Assembly: GCF_015624505.1 (NCBI RefSeq) | Contig: NZ_CP061379.1 | Span: 4,836,001-4,900,000 of the forward strand | DNA from: Bradyrhizobium commune | GTDB lineage: Bacteria > Pseudomonadota > Alphaproteobacteria > Rhizobiales > Xanthobacteraceae | Reading direction: 5' to 3' | Length of the DNA stretch: 64,000 nt | Part shown: positions 33,583-42,841 of the stretch, piece by piece | Layout: every line of letters begins with the position of its first letter | Numbering within the stretch: position 1 is the first letter of the stretch | Translations under genes and position numbers: made by a program | Notes under the pieces: model-generated | The model's input: the letters and a program-made list of their open reading frames with translations, nothing else | What the model was told of the DNA's origin: nothing | The model's database searches: none

Positions 33583-34310
33583 TTGGTGATCGGCACTGTC
33601 TGGAATATCCGGCCCCACGACGCAAGGGCCGTGATGTCGCCGCCGGCGAGACTGAGGCTTCGCCACAGCGTGACCGCGACCGAGTCGAGCACGGCGATAT
33701 CCAGATCGCGTTCGAGCGAGGCGGCAAGCGCCGCGCCGTCAAGATTGGTGCAGAGGATGACGACGGCATCGGCGCCCTCGGCCGCCACCGCGCGGATCAT
33801 GTCTGCGATCGTCGCAGGCGCGACCTCGCCGAAGGAGAAATTGTCGCGAAGCCCAAGATGCCGCTCCGCATGCGGGGCGATCCCCTCCTCGGCCCAGACA
33901 TCTCCAATGCGCCGCTGAACGTCGTCGGTATACGGCGAGACCAGGCCGACGCACCGGGCTCGAAGCGCGCGGGCCGCATCGATGCAGGCGAGTGTCGAGG
34001 TCGTCGCCGGCACGCCGGTGCGCGCCGTGATCGCTTCGCACAGGCTGCGGTCGCGGCCGATGCCGAGCCAGCTGGCGGACGTGCCGTTCCAGGCGATGGC
34101 GTCGACCTTGGCATCGGCGAGCAAATCCGCCGCCGGGAGCATCACGGAGGCATCGAACTGGCTCAGTGCGGCCGCATCGAGCGCGATCTCGGTGACACGG
34201 AAGCGAGAGAAATGCGCGGTGACGTCGACCACGCCATGCAGCATGGCGCTGGTGACGGGCTCCAGCACCGAATTGGAGGACGGCGTGATCATGCCGAGAC
34301 GCTTGCGCAT
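33579..34310 (-). CDS. Asp/Glu racemase-fold protein with arylmalonate decarboxylase-like Gly/Cys site
   Basis: A 243-residue protein beginning MRKRLGMITPSSNSVLEPVT, typical of the maleate isomerase/arylmalonate decarboxylase branch. The first catalytic cysteine position is G76 (WNGTSASWLG) and the second keeps C187 (VILCTNLDG). Bordetella arylmalonate decarboxylase has the same pairing, Gly74/Cys188, at about the same length (240 residues). This argues against a two-base racemase and for decarboxylation or a one-cysteine isomerisation. It overlaps the hydantoinase gene by 4 bp and follows the ATPase gene by 9 bp in the leftward importer operon. Confidence 0.88.
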   Translation of the reverse strand: MRKRLGMITPSSNSVLEPVTSAMLHGVVDVTAHFSRFRVTEIALDAAALSQFDASVMLPAADLLADAKVDAIAWNGTSASWLGIGRDRSLCEAITARTGVPATTSTLACIDAARALRARCVGLVSPYTDDVQRRIGDVWAEEGIAPHAERHLGLRDNFSFGEVAPATIADMIRAVAAEGADAVVILCTNLDGAALAASLERDLDIAVLDSVAVTLWRSLSLAGGDITALASWGRIFQTVPITK

Positions 34311-34319
34311 GGCCCTACT

Positions 34320-35096
34320 CTACGACGCCTGCGCGAGCCGCGTCGACTCCTGCCGGATCAGAGCTAGAATGCGGCGCTTGGCGTCGTTGAATTCGGGGCT
34401 GGTGATGTCGCGCGGGCGCGGCAGGTCGAAATTGACGGCCTCGCGGATCCGGCCGGGCCGCCTGGTCATCACCACGATCTTGTTGCCGAGCACCAGCGCC
34501 TCGTCGACGCTGTGGGTGACGAACACGATGGTGCAGCGGCGCTTCTGCCAGATCGCGACCAGCTCCTCCTGCATCTCGAGCTTGGTCTGGGCATCCAGCG
34601 CCGCGAACGGCTCGTCCATCAGGATCACGCCCGGGTTCATCAGCAGCGCACGCGCAATGCCCACGCGCTGGTTCATGCCGCCGGACATTTCGGAGGGATG
34701 ATGGTGCTCGAAGCCGCGCAAGCCGACGAGATCGATGAACTCCATGGCGCGATCGTAGCGCTCGGATTTAGTGACGCCCTTGAGCTTGAGATGGAAGGCG
34801 ATGTTGTCGATCGCCGTCAGCCACGGCATCAGGGTCGGCTGCTGGAACACCACGCCGCGGTCCGAGCCCGGCCGCTCGACCTGCTTGCCGCCGACCAGCG
34901 TGCGGCCGGAGGTCGCCTGCTCGAAGCCGGCGATGATGTTGAGCAGGGTCGACTTGCCGCAACCGGACGGGCCGAGCAGGCAGACGAAGTCGTTGGTTTC
35001 GATGTCGAGATTGATGTTGTCCAGCGTCAGCAAATCGCGGCCGCGCCGCTTGTCGGAAAACACCTTGACGATGTTGCGAAGCTCGATGGCCGCCAT
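34320..35096 (-). CDS. NitT/TauT-type ABC transporter ATP-binding protein
   Basis: A 258-residue ATPase of the SsuB/TauB/NrtD group. The start at 35096 overlaps the permease stop by 1 nt (TGATG); the longer frame inside the permease gene is rejected. Walker A is GPSGCGKST, Walker B is ILMDEPFAALDAQTK, the signature segment is an altered MSGGMNQR, and the switch histidine lies in VTHSVDEALVLG. It powers import of the ligand of the binding protein at 35931-36935. Confidence 0.95.
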   Translation of the reverse strand: MAAIELRNIVKVFSDKRRGRDLLTLDNINLDIETNDFVCLLGPSGCGKSTLLNIIAGFEQATSGRTLVGGKQVERPGSDRGVVFQQPTLMPWLTAIDNIAFHLKLKGVTKSERYDRAMEFIDLVGLRGFEHHHPSEMSGGMNQRVGIARALLMNPGVILMDEPFAALDAQTKLEMQEELVAIWQKRRCTIVFVTHSVDEALVLGNKIVVMTRRPGRIREAVNFDLPRPRDITSPEFNDAKRRILALIRQESTRLAQAS

Positions 35097-35947
35097 CAGC
35101 CCGCCCTGCCCTGCACGGTGGTTGTCTGCTGCCAGCGCAGCGTGCGCGCCATGATCGCCTTGAGGCCGATATCTGAGAGATAGCCGAGCAGCCCGATCGA
35201 GATCATCGCCGCGAGCACGATGTCGTAGCGCAGGAAATAATAGGAATCCCACAGCACATAGCCGAGGCCGCTCTTGACCGCGACCATCTCGGCCGTGACC
35301 GTCAGCATCCAGGCCGAGCCGACCGCGATGCGTAGCCCCGCAAAGATCGAGGGCAGCGCCGCGGGCAGCACGATGTCGGTCAGCATCTGCCGCTGGCTTG
35401 CGCCCATCATCGCGCCGGCGCGCACCAGATTGTGGTCCACGGTCTTGACGCCGTGAATGCTGTTCATCAGCACGGGAAAGAAGGCGCCGAGAAAGACCAG
35501 GAAGATCGCCGGCTTGTCGGCGATGCCGAACCAGATGATGGCGAGCGGAATCCAGGACACCGGCGGGATCGGCCGCAGGATCTGGAGCGTCGGCTCCAGC
35601 GTCTTCTCGAACAGCCGCGACCAGCCGATCGCGACGCCGGCGAGGATGCCGAGCGCGCTTGCCAGCGCAAAGCCGCCGAACACGCGCAAGGCGCTGGCGA
35701 GCGCATCGCGCAGCCAGTGCCCGGAATAGGTCTGCGTGGTCTCGTCGAACCCGAACACCCAGTCGCCGAGCGCATGCAGCACCGCACTCGGCGCCGGCAG
35801 CAGGGCCGGCGGCAGCATGCCGCTGCGGGCAAACGCCTCCCAGCCGGCGATCAGCAGCGCGGGCACAATGAGGCGCTCGAGCCCCTGGAGCGCCCGCGTC
35901 AGCCGAAACGCCGGCTTGGCTGGAGCTGTGTCAGTAACCGAGGTCAT
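35096..35947 (-). CDS. NitT/TauT-type ABC transporter permease
   Basis: A 283-residue inner-membrane permease of the SsuC/TauC type. Hydrophobic helices include FGGFALASALGILAGVAIGW, followed by LQILRPIPPVSWIPLAIIWF and AIFLVFLGAFFPVLMNSIHG, the standard family blocks; the EAA loop is in AGAMMGASQRQMLTDIVLPA. It overlaps the upstream binding-protein gene by 17 bp, so translation is coupled. With the ATPase and binding protein it forms a complete importer. Confidence 0.95.
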   Translation of the reverse strand: MTSVTDTAPAKPAFRLTRALQGLERLIVPALLIAGWEAFARSGMLPPALLPAPSAVLHALGDWVFGFDETTQTYSGHWLRDALASALRVFGGFALASALGILAGVAIGWSRLFEKTLEPTLQILRPIPPVSWIPLAIIWFGIADKPAIFLVFLGAFFPVLMNSIHGVKTVDHNLVRAGAMMGASQRQMLTDIVLPAALPSIFAGLRIAVGSAWMLTVTAEMVAVKSGLGYVLWDSYYFLRYDIVLAAMISIGLLGYLSDIGLKAIMARTLRWQQTTTVQGRAG

Positions 35948-36935
35948 TCTTGGCTTTTCCCGTGGCCTGCTCCAGGAAGGAATAGTCCATGTTCTTCTCC
36001 GCTTCCGCGGAGACGTCCTTCGAGATGTATTTGAGGTCGCGCATCATCGCGGCGATCGCGAGCGTCTGCGAACGATGGATCGCGGGATCAGGCGAGGCGT
36101 TGTTCAACGCCTCGGTCGCCACCGTCTTGTCGAGGCCGGTGAGCTTGTTGATGACGTCGATCCACGGGCCCTTGTCGGCCATCAGCCTGTTGTCGAGCTC
36201 GACCACGGCGGTGACGATGCCCTGGACGCCGGCACGCTGGCTCGCGATCACGTCGGAGCGGGTGACGATGAGGTTGGTGAGGTTCCCCGCGGCCTGGTCG
36301 TACGGCAGCACAAAATGCTTGCCCGCGCCCGCAAGCCGGATCTGCGAGGCGAACGGCTCGACCGAGCAGATCATGTCGACCTCGCCGCGCTGAAGCGCCG
36401 CGAGATGGTCGGACGGATTGGGAATGTTGATGAACTGGATGTCCTTGTTGGGATCGACGCCCTGCTTCAGGAACGCGCCGCGCATGTGGATGTCCTGCGC
36501 GTTGCCGCGCGAGGCCGCGACCTTCAGCGGCTGCCCGTCGCTCTTTGCCTTCGCGACGGTCGCCTTGAAGGCCGACCAGTCATCCGGCGGAAGGTTCAGC
36601 TTCGCAGACGAAAGACATTCCGAGCCGCCATTGATCTGTCCGGACACGGCGACGACGTCGAAACCTTTGTCGAGCGCGGTGATGTAGTGGAGATAGGTGA
36701 CCTGCGCGACGTCGATGCTCTTCGATATCAGCGCGGTGAGAACGTCGTTGCCCGAGTTGAAGCCGGTGGCCTCGACCTCGACGCCCTTCGCCATGCCGGG
36801 GATGAGTGACATCGGCAGGCAGTGCGCGCATTTGGCGTAGCCGAGCTTGATCTTCGCCGTCTGCGCGGAGGCGAGCTCGCTGCCACCGAACATCGCCGCC
36901 ATCACCACGAGACCCAGTCGCAAACTCGTCCGCAT
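35931..36935 (-). CDS. NitT/TauT-type ABC substrate-binding protein with an N-terminal CxxC
   Basis: A 334-residue secreted protein (signal peptide MRTSLRLGLVVMAAMFGGSE, ASA cleavage). The mature protein begins QTAKIKLGYAKCAHCLPMSL; a CAHC pair this close to the start is not a usual feature of taurine or sulfonate binding proteins. FNSGNDVLTALISKSIDVAQ and IPNPSDHLAALQRGEVDMIC are family blocks. Other cysteines (SECLSS, MICSV) could form disulfides. It is first in the leftward importer/racemase-fold/hydantoinase operon and divergent from the GntR gene across 198 bp. Its ligand is probably the cyclic compound opened by the hydantoinase at 32158. Confidence 0.92.
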   Translation of the reverse strand: MRTSLRLGLVVMAAMFGGSELASAQTAKIKLGYAKCAHCLPMSLIPGMAKGVEVEATGFNSGNDVLTALISKSIDVAQVTYLHYITALDKGFDVVAVSGQINGGSECLSSAKLNLPPDDWSAFKATVAKAKSDGQPLKVAASRGNAQDIHMRGAFLKQGVDPNKDIQFINIPNPSDHLAALQRGEVDMICSVEPFASQIRLAGAGKHFVLPYDQAAGNLTNLIVTRSDVIASQRAGVQGIVTAVVELDNRLMADKGPWIDVINKLTGLDKTVATEALNNASPDPAIHRSQTLAIAAMMRDLKYISKDVSAEAEKNMDYSFLEQATGKAKNDLGY

Positions 36936-37026
36936 CGCTTACTCCGTCTCAAAGGCGCGAGATCCCGCGCGTTGCGCAGGATCATCCGTCGCTCTTCGCC
37001 GCAGCGCAATCCGGTTTTTGCATGCT

Positions 37027-37048
37027 GCATACAATTTGCGCGGTATGC
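37027..37048. promoter_or_regulatory. Candidate GntR-type operator (GCATAC-N10-GTATGC)
   Basis: A perfect 6-bp inverted repeat with a 10-bp spacer lies in the divergent region between the binding-protein gene (start 36935) and the GntR gene (start 37134). The left arm extends into AATTGTATGC when read on the minus strand, close to half-sites of FCD-type GntR regulators. Assignment to this regulator is inference. Confidence 0.4.
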
Positions 37049-37133
37049 CATTGTTTTCAGCTAGATGCGTCGGTATTTTGGGCAAGCTAAAGAGCTCAAA
37101 ACGGCTAAGATCATCTTGAGAAACGAGGCACGC

Positions 37134-37844
37134 GTGCAGCCAAAATCGGAAGCGCCGAAGGGACGAAAACCGCCCAAGCTCAAGCGGATGGGCCTGCACG
37201 AGCGCGCGGCTGCGCGGATGCGGACAATGATCATTCGCGGCGAGCTGCCGCCGGGATCGCAGACCCGGGAAACGAGGCTATCGAAGGAGCTCGGCGTGTC
37301 GCGCACGCCGCTGCGCGAGGCGATGAAGGTGCTCGCGGCCGAGGGATTGATCGAGCTGCGCCCCAACCGCAGCCCGCGCATCGCCGATATCGCAGTTGAC
37401 GGCATCTCGGAATTGTTCGAGGCGCTGGCCGGCATCGAGCGGCTCGCCGCAGAGCTTGCGGCGGAGCGCGCCACCGAGCGCGACCTCGCCCGTCTGCGTA
37501 CGCTTCAGACCCGGATGGAGGGTCATCACCGCAACGGCAGGCTCGACGAGTATTTTGCGATCAATGGCGAGATCCACAACGCCATCGTCCGCATGGCCCG
37601 CAATACCCCGCTGCGCGAAGCGCACGAGACGTTGATCTCCCGCGCCGAACGCGCGCGCTATCTCGCGCTCGGCGCCGACCGCCGCTGGAGCAATTCGGTC
37701 GACGAGCACGCCGATATTCTCGCAGCGCTCGAGGCGCGCAACGGCGAGGCGGCCGGCCGCCTGCTCGCTGCCCATGTCGCGCGCACCGGCACGGCACTGC
37801 TGGAGGTTCTCGCAAACTCTCGGCCCAAGCAGACGGCGGCCTGA
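37134..37844 (+). CDS. GntR family transcriptional regulator (FCD type)
   Basis: A 236-residue regulator. A GTG start at 37134 is chosen because GAGG lies five bases upstream; an in-frame start at 37065 would lengthen the basic N-terminus by 23 residues. The winged helix (GLHERAAARMRTMIIRGELP through VSRTPLREAMKVLAAEGLIE) is followed by a helical FCD domain whose metal or ligand residues include the HNAIVR and DEHADILAALEA histidines. It is divergent from the NitT/TauT operon and 2 bp before a racemase-fold gene, so it may control both directions. Confidence 0.93.
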   Translation: MQPKSEAPKGRKPPKLKRMGLHERAAARMRTMIIRGELPPGSQTRETRLSKELGVSRTPLREAMKVLAAEGLIELRPNRSPRIADIAVDGISELFEALAGIERLAAELAAERATERDLARLRTLQTRMEGHHRNGRLDEYFAINGEIHNAIVRMARNTPLREAHETLISRAERARYLALGADRRWSNSVDEHADILAALEARNGEAAGRLLAAHVARTGTALLEVLANSRPKQTAA

Positions 37845-37846
37845 TC

Positions 37847-38596
37847 ATGAAGCTTCTGCTGCTCAACCCGAACACCAGCACCGCCGTTACGCAGTTGATG
37901 ACGGATGTCGGGCAGCGCGCAGCCTCGCCCGGCACCAGGCTGATCCCCTGCACCGCGACCCGCGGCGTGCCCTATATCTCGACCCGCACCGAGGCGCAGA
38001 TCGGCGGCGCGATTGCGCTGGAGATGCTGGCCGAGCAGCACAACAAGGTCGACGCCGCGATCATCGCAGCCTTCGGCGATCCCGGCCTGTTCGCCGCGCG
38101 CGAAACCTTCGACATTCCCGTCATCGGCATGGCGGAGGCGGCGATGCTGACGGCGTGCATGGCCGGCCGTCGCTTTGCCATCGTCACCTTCGCGCAAGCG
38201 CTGGGGCCCTGGTACGAAGAGTGTGTCCGCGACCACGGGCTGCGGGAGCGGTGCGCCGGTATCCGCATGCTCGATACGCCGTTCCAGGCGATCTCCGAGG
38301 TCGGCAGTGAGAAGGAGGATGTGCTGGTCGAGCTTGCGCAGCGCGCCATCGTCGAGGACGACGCCGATGTGCTGATTTTTGCCGGTGCCCCGCTCTCGGG
38401 CCTCGCCGAACGCGTCGCCGACCGGATCCCCGTTCCCGTCATCGATCAGGTCGTCGCTTCCGTGAAACAGGCCGAGGCGCTGGTCGCGCTGCGTCTGCGC
38501 AAGGCGACCGCGGGGACGTTCCGCAGGCCAGCCGCGAAGCCGACCAATGGCCTTGCCGAGACGCTGGCCGCCCGGCTCGAGCATCGCGACAGCTAG
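37847..38596 (+). CDS. Asp/Glu racemase-fold protein without catalytic cysteines
   Basis: A 249-residue protein that opens LLLLNPNTSTAVTQLMTDVG, as hydantoin racemases do, but the two cysteine positions hold A75 (IIAAFGDPG) and G180 (FAGAPLSG). Other cysteines (C104, C126, C136) are not at the active-site positions. The usual two-thiol racemisation is therefore not expected; a different isomerase or lyase role, or a ligand-binding role, is possible. It lies 2 bp after the GntR gene and 108 bp before the PotABCD-type importer genes. Confidence 0.88.
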   Translation: MKLLLLNPNTSTAVTQLMTDVGQRAASPGTRLIPCTATRGVPYISTRTEAQIGGAIALEMLAEQHNKVDAAIIAAFGDPGLFAARETFDIPVIGMAEAAMLTACMAGRRFAIVTFAQALGPWYEECVRDHGLRERCAGIRMLDTPFQAISEVGSEKEDVLVELAQRAIVEDDADVLIFAGAPLSGLAERVADRIPVPVIDQVVASVKQAEALVALRLRKATAGTFRRPAAKPTNGLAETLAARLEHRDS

Positions 38597-38704
38597 GGGA
38601 GCTTTGGCCGGCGATGCCTGAGGTTCAATCCATTTTCGATCGCACCGCCGGCATTTCAGGGCACGGGACTTGCTTTCTTCCCCTTGAGAACGGGAGGCAA
38701 CACC

Positions 38705-39799
<1,095 letters not shown>

Positions 39800-39829
39800 A
39801 TTTGAGTCTTTGTCCATAGGGAGTTCGAC

Positions 39830-40876
39830 ATGATCCTGAACCGCCGAAGCCTGATGACGACCGCACTGACACTCGGCGCCATGAAGGCGTTTCCCGGGCT
39901 GAGCTACGCCCAGGCCCGCCCGCTGGTGTTTGCGACCTTCACCGGAAGCTGGGAGGAAGCGCACAAGGCCGTGCTGGTGCCGGCGTTCCGCAAAGCCAAC
40001 GCGGATGCCGCGATCGTGCTCGACCCCATGCTGTCGGTCGACCAGATCGCGAAGGTCAACGCCGCAAAGGCCAATCCGCCGATCGACGTCATGCTGCATG
40101 ACCCCGGTCCGGCGCTCGTCGCAATCGGCCAGGACCTCGCCGAACCCTACCCGGTCGAGAAGAGCGCCTATTACAAGGACCTGATCGCCGAGGCGCAGGA
40201 GCCGATGGGCCCGGCGCCGTTCTTCCAGGTCGTCGGCCTCACCTACAATCCGGAAGCGATCAAGACGCCGCCGACCTCCTGGGCCGATCTCTGGAAGCCG
40301 GAGTTCAAGGGCCGCGTCGGCATCACCAACCTCAACTCGACGCTCGGCACCGGCTGGCTGGTCGAGATCGCCAAGATGCGCGGCGGCTCTGAAGCCAATG
40401 TCGATCCCGGCTTCAAGGCGCTGGAGGAGCTGAAGCCGAATCTCGCCGCGGTCGCCGCCAATCCCGGTGCGCTCGCGACCCTGTTCCAACAAGGCCAGAT
40501 CGACATCTCGCCCGGCAATTTCAACGCGATCCAGATCCTGAAAGCGCGCGGCGTGCCGGTCGAGTTCGTGGCGCCGAAGGAAGGCGCCATCGCCTTCAAG
40601 ACCACGATCCACATCGTCAAGAACTCGCCCAACCGCGAGCTCGCCTTCAGGCTGATCGAGGCATCGCTGAGCCCGGAGGTCCAGACCACGCTGATGAACC
40701 CGCCCTATCTGATCGTGCCGACCAATTCCAAGGTGGCGATGGGCGGCGAGATCGCGCGCGTGCTGGCCAAGGACACGGCGGAATTGAAGCAGAAATTCGT
40801 GTTCCAGGACTGGAAGAAGATCAACGAGCAGCGCTCGGCCTGGATCGAGCGCTTCAACCGCGAGATCAAGATCTAG
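39830..40876 (+). CDS. PotD-like ABC substrate-binding protein
   Basis: A 348-residue extracytoplasmic binding protein (family 1/8 type). The N-terminus MILNRRSLMTTALTLGAM is a signal sequence with an RR pair, possibly Tat-directed, cleaved near SYAQA. Typical blocks are PLVFATFTGSWEEAHKAVLV, DVMLHDPGPALVAIGQDL and SWADLWKPEFKGRVGI. It lies 30 bp after the ATPase gene and 19 bp before the first permease gene. Polyamine-like or other small cationic ligands are possible; the neighbourhood suggests an amide or amine catabolite. Confidence 0.93.
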   Translation: MILNRRSLMTTALTLGAMKAFPGLSYAQARPLVFATFTGSWEEAHKAVLVPAFRKANADAAIVLDPMLSVDQIAKVNAAKANPPIDVMLHDPGPALVAIGQDLAEPYPVEKSAYYKDLIAEAQEPMGPAPFFQVVGLTYNPEAIKTPPTSWADLWKPEFKGRVGITNLNSTLGTGWLVEIAKMRGGSEANVDPGFKALEELKPNLAAVAANPGALATLFQQGQIDISPGNFNAIQILKARGVPVEFVAPKEGAIAFKTTIHIVKNSPNRELAFRLIEASLSPEVQTTLMNPPYLIVPTNSKVAMGGEIARVLAKDTAELKQKFVFQDWKKINEQRSAWIERFNREIKI

Positions 40877-40895
40877 GACCTTGAAGGGCTGAGTG

Positions 40896-41759
40896 ATGGG
40901 CGCAGCACCGGCATCACGCGACGTGACGTCCTACGGGATGGGATTGGCCGCGCCGCTGGCGCTGTTCTTCCTGGTCTTCTTCGTGGCGCCGCTGCTGCAA
41001 TTGCTCTGGCTCTCGCTGCACAACGACACGGCCGGGCTCCATTGGGGGCTCGGCCAATATCTGCATTTCCTCTCCGATCCCTTCAGCCTCAGCGTGCTCG
41101 GCTCGACGCTGCTGCTGGGCGCCGAGGTGACCGCCGTCTGCCTCGTGCTCGGCTTTCCCATTGCATGGCTCTATCAGCGGGTGGGGCCGCGGCTTCAGAC
41201 CATCATCATCCTGATCGTGCTGCTGCCGCTCCTCACCAGCGTGGTGGTGCGCACGTTCGCCTGGATCGTCATCCTGGGGCGCCAGGGCATCATCAACGCG
41301 ACGCTGCAATCGCTCGGCATCATCGATACGCCCTTGAAGCTGCTCTACACCCAGTTCGGCGTCGTGATTGCGCTGGCGCAGGTGCAGATGCCGCTGATGA
41401 CGCTGCCACTGATCACCGCGCTCGGCCGGATCGATCCCAATCTCGACGATGCCTCGTGCTCGCTCGGCGCCGGCAGCTGGCGTACCTTTTTCAGGGTGGT
41501 GCTGCCGCTGTCGCTGCCCGGCGTGATCGCCGGCTGCACGCTGACCTATGCGGCCGCGATCACCGCCTTCATCACCCAGTCCCTGATCGGCGGCGGGCAG
41601 ATGCTGTTCATGCCGATGTATCTGTACCAGCAAGCCTCCACGTTGCAGAACTGGCCGTTTGCGTCGGCAATCTCGATCATCTTCCTGCTGGCCGTGCTCG
41701 CGGTCGTCTCCGTCTTCACCACCCTCGGCCGCCTATCGCGCGGCTATGGAGGGGCGTGA
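40896..41759 (+). CDS. PotB-like ABC transporter permease
   Basis: A 287-residue inner-membrane permease. It contains APLALFFLVFFVAPLLQLLW, IIILIVLLPLLTSVVVRTFA with WIVILGRQGI, and the EAA region DDASCSLGAGSWRTFFRVVL. The start is ATG 40896; GTG 40893 is equally possible. Its TGA overlaps the ATG of the second permease gene by one base (TGATG). It forms the channel with the 41759-42574 product. Confidence 0.94.
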   Translation: MGAAPASRDVTSYGMGLAAPLALFFLVFFVAPLLQLLWLSLHNDTAGLHWGLGQYLHFLSDPFSLSVLGSTLLLGAEVTAVCLVLGFPIAWLYQRVGPRLQTIIILIVLLPLLTSVVVRTFAWIVILGRQGIINATLQSLGIIDTPLKLLYTQFGVVIALAQVQMPLMTLPLITALGRIDPNLDDASCSLGAGSWRTFFRVVLPLSLPGVIAGCTLTYAAAITAFITQSLIGGGQMLFMPMYLYQQASTLQNWPFASAISIIFLLAVLAVVSVFTTLGRLSRGYGGA

Positions 41760-42574
41760 TGAGCGGTCGCAAGCGTACGCTCGAGGCGATCAGCTTCGAA
41801 CTCGTGATGACCGTGATCGCGATCATCGCGCTGATCATCATCATCGCGCCGTCGCTGGTCGTGCTGATCGTCTCCTTCACCAGTGGCTTCTCGCTGCGCT
41901 TCCCCCCGCCCGGCTATTCGCTGCGCTGGTACGCCGAGCTGTGGGACGCCTGGCAGCTGCACTTCGCCGCGAAGAACAGCCTGATCGTGGCATTGTGGGC
42001 GACGGGCCTGTCGATCGTGCTCGGCGTTGCCGCGGCGCTCGCAATCTCGCGGTCGCCAACGCTGTCGGCCCGGCTGCTCGATTCCCTCTTCATGTCGCCG
42101 CTGGTGCTGCCGGCGCTGGCCTTCGGCCTTGCCGCCTTGATGCTGTTCTCGCTGGTCGGCCTGCCGGTATCGCCGCTGACGCTGGTGATCGGCCATACGG
42201 TCGTATGCGTGCCTTATGTCGTGCGCAATACGGTCGCAGCCCTCGCCCAGCTCGAACCGACGCTGCTGGAAAGCTCGGCGGTGCTGGGCGCGAGCCGCCT
42301 CTACACGTTCCGCCGCATCGTGCTGCCACTGATCCGGCCGGGCATCATCGCCGGCGCCTTCATCGCCTTCATGTCGTCCTTCGACAATGTGCCGGTCTCC
42401 CTGTTCCTGCGCGATGCCGCCACCGACATGCTGCCGATCCGGATGTGGCAGGACCTCGAAGGCAAGCTCGACGTCACCATCGCCGCATTGTCGAGCGTTC
42501 TGATCATCGCGACCATCGCCCTGGTTGCGGTGATGGAACGCGTTACCGGCCTGTCGCGGCGGCTGACGAACTAA
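41759..42574 (+). CDS. PotC-like ABC transporter permease
   Basis: A 271-residue inner-membrane permease. The start at 41759 gives MSGRKRTLEAISFELVMTVI, and the EAA region is ESSAVLGASRLYTFRRIVLP. LLDSLFMSPLVLPALAFGLA is a further family block. A long open frame in the same phase begins inside the first permease gene, but only the part from 41759 is family-like. It is the last gene of the importer unit; intergenic repeat DNA follows, marking the right end of the catabolic cluster. Confidence 0.94.
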   Translation: MSGRKRTLEAISFELVMTVIAIIALIIIIAPSLVVLIVSFTSGFSLRFPPPGYSLRWYAELWDAWQLHFAAKNSLIVALWATGLSIVLGVAAALAISRSPTLSARLLDSLFMSPLVLPALAFGLAALMLFSLVGLPVSPLTLVIGHTVVCVPYVVRNTVAALAQLEPTLLESSAVLGASRLYTFRRIVLPLIRPGIIAGAFIAFMSSFDNVPVSLFLRDAATDMLPIRMWQDLEGKLDVTIAALSSVLIIATIALVAVMERVTGLSRRLTN

Positions 42575-42650
42575 AACTTGATCCGGAAGTTGCGAAGGGG
42601 TTCTCCGCAAAGATCACGCTCAATCAACAACTTAAAGCGCGATGAACGCT
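42575..42650. repeat. Rhizobial-type intergenic repeat
   Basis: The stretch after the PotC-type gene (TTGATCCGGAAGTTGC..., ending AAAGCGCGATGA) resembles short palindromic elements dispersed in Bradyrhizobium genomes. It is at the boundary between the catabolic cluster and the patchwork region. Recognition is from memory of the general pattern, not from a search. Confidence 0.4.
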
Positions 42651-42674
42651 GGTAGGGCGTGTGCTCATTAAGCG
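42634..42674 (+). repeat. Left copy of degenerate inverted repeat flanking the 42.6-47.9 kb insert
   Basis: AAAGCGCGATGA, then GTAGGGCGTGTGCTCATTAA and GCG match the reverse complement of 47859-47894, with a few substitutions and a short gap. The GGGCGTGT-type end resembles terminal inverted repeats of some insertion sequences; no transposase gene is present. Confidence 0.5.
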
Positions 42675-42841
42675 GCAGCGTGACCGATGTCCGCTTCCCC
42701 TCCAATTGCGGCGCAAACGCGGACATGGCCGGACGTCGGCTTTAGCGAGTTAGACCAATATTTGGCGGTGGGGCTCAGTCGTGGCGTTGGACATTCGCCA
42801 CTCCTCGACTGGCTCCGGCACCCTTCTTGACCTGCCCTCGC

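Noticed and set aside
42575..42841. tRNA or attachment site at the insert border
   Set aside because: No cloverleaf or CCA-ending tRNA and no direct repeat of att type was seen; only the degenerate inverted repeat is present.
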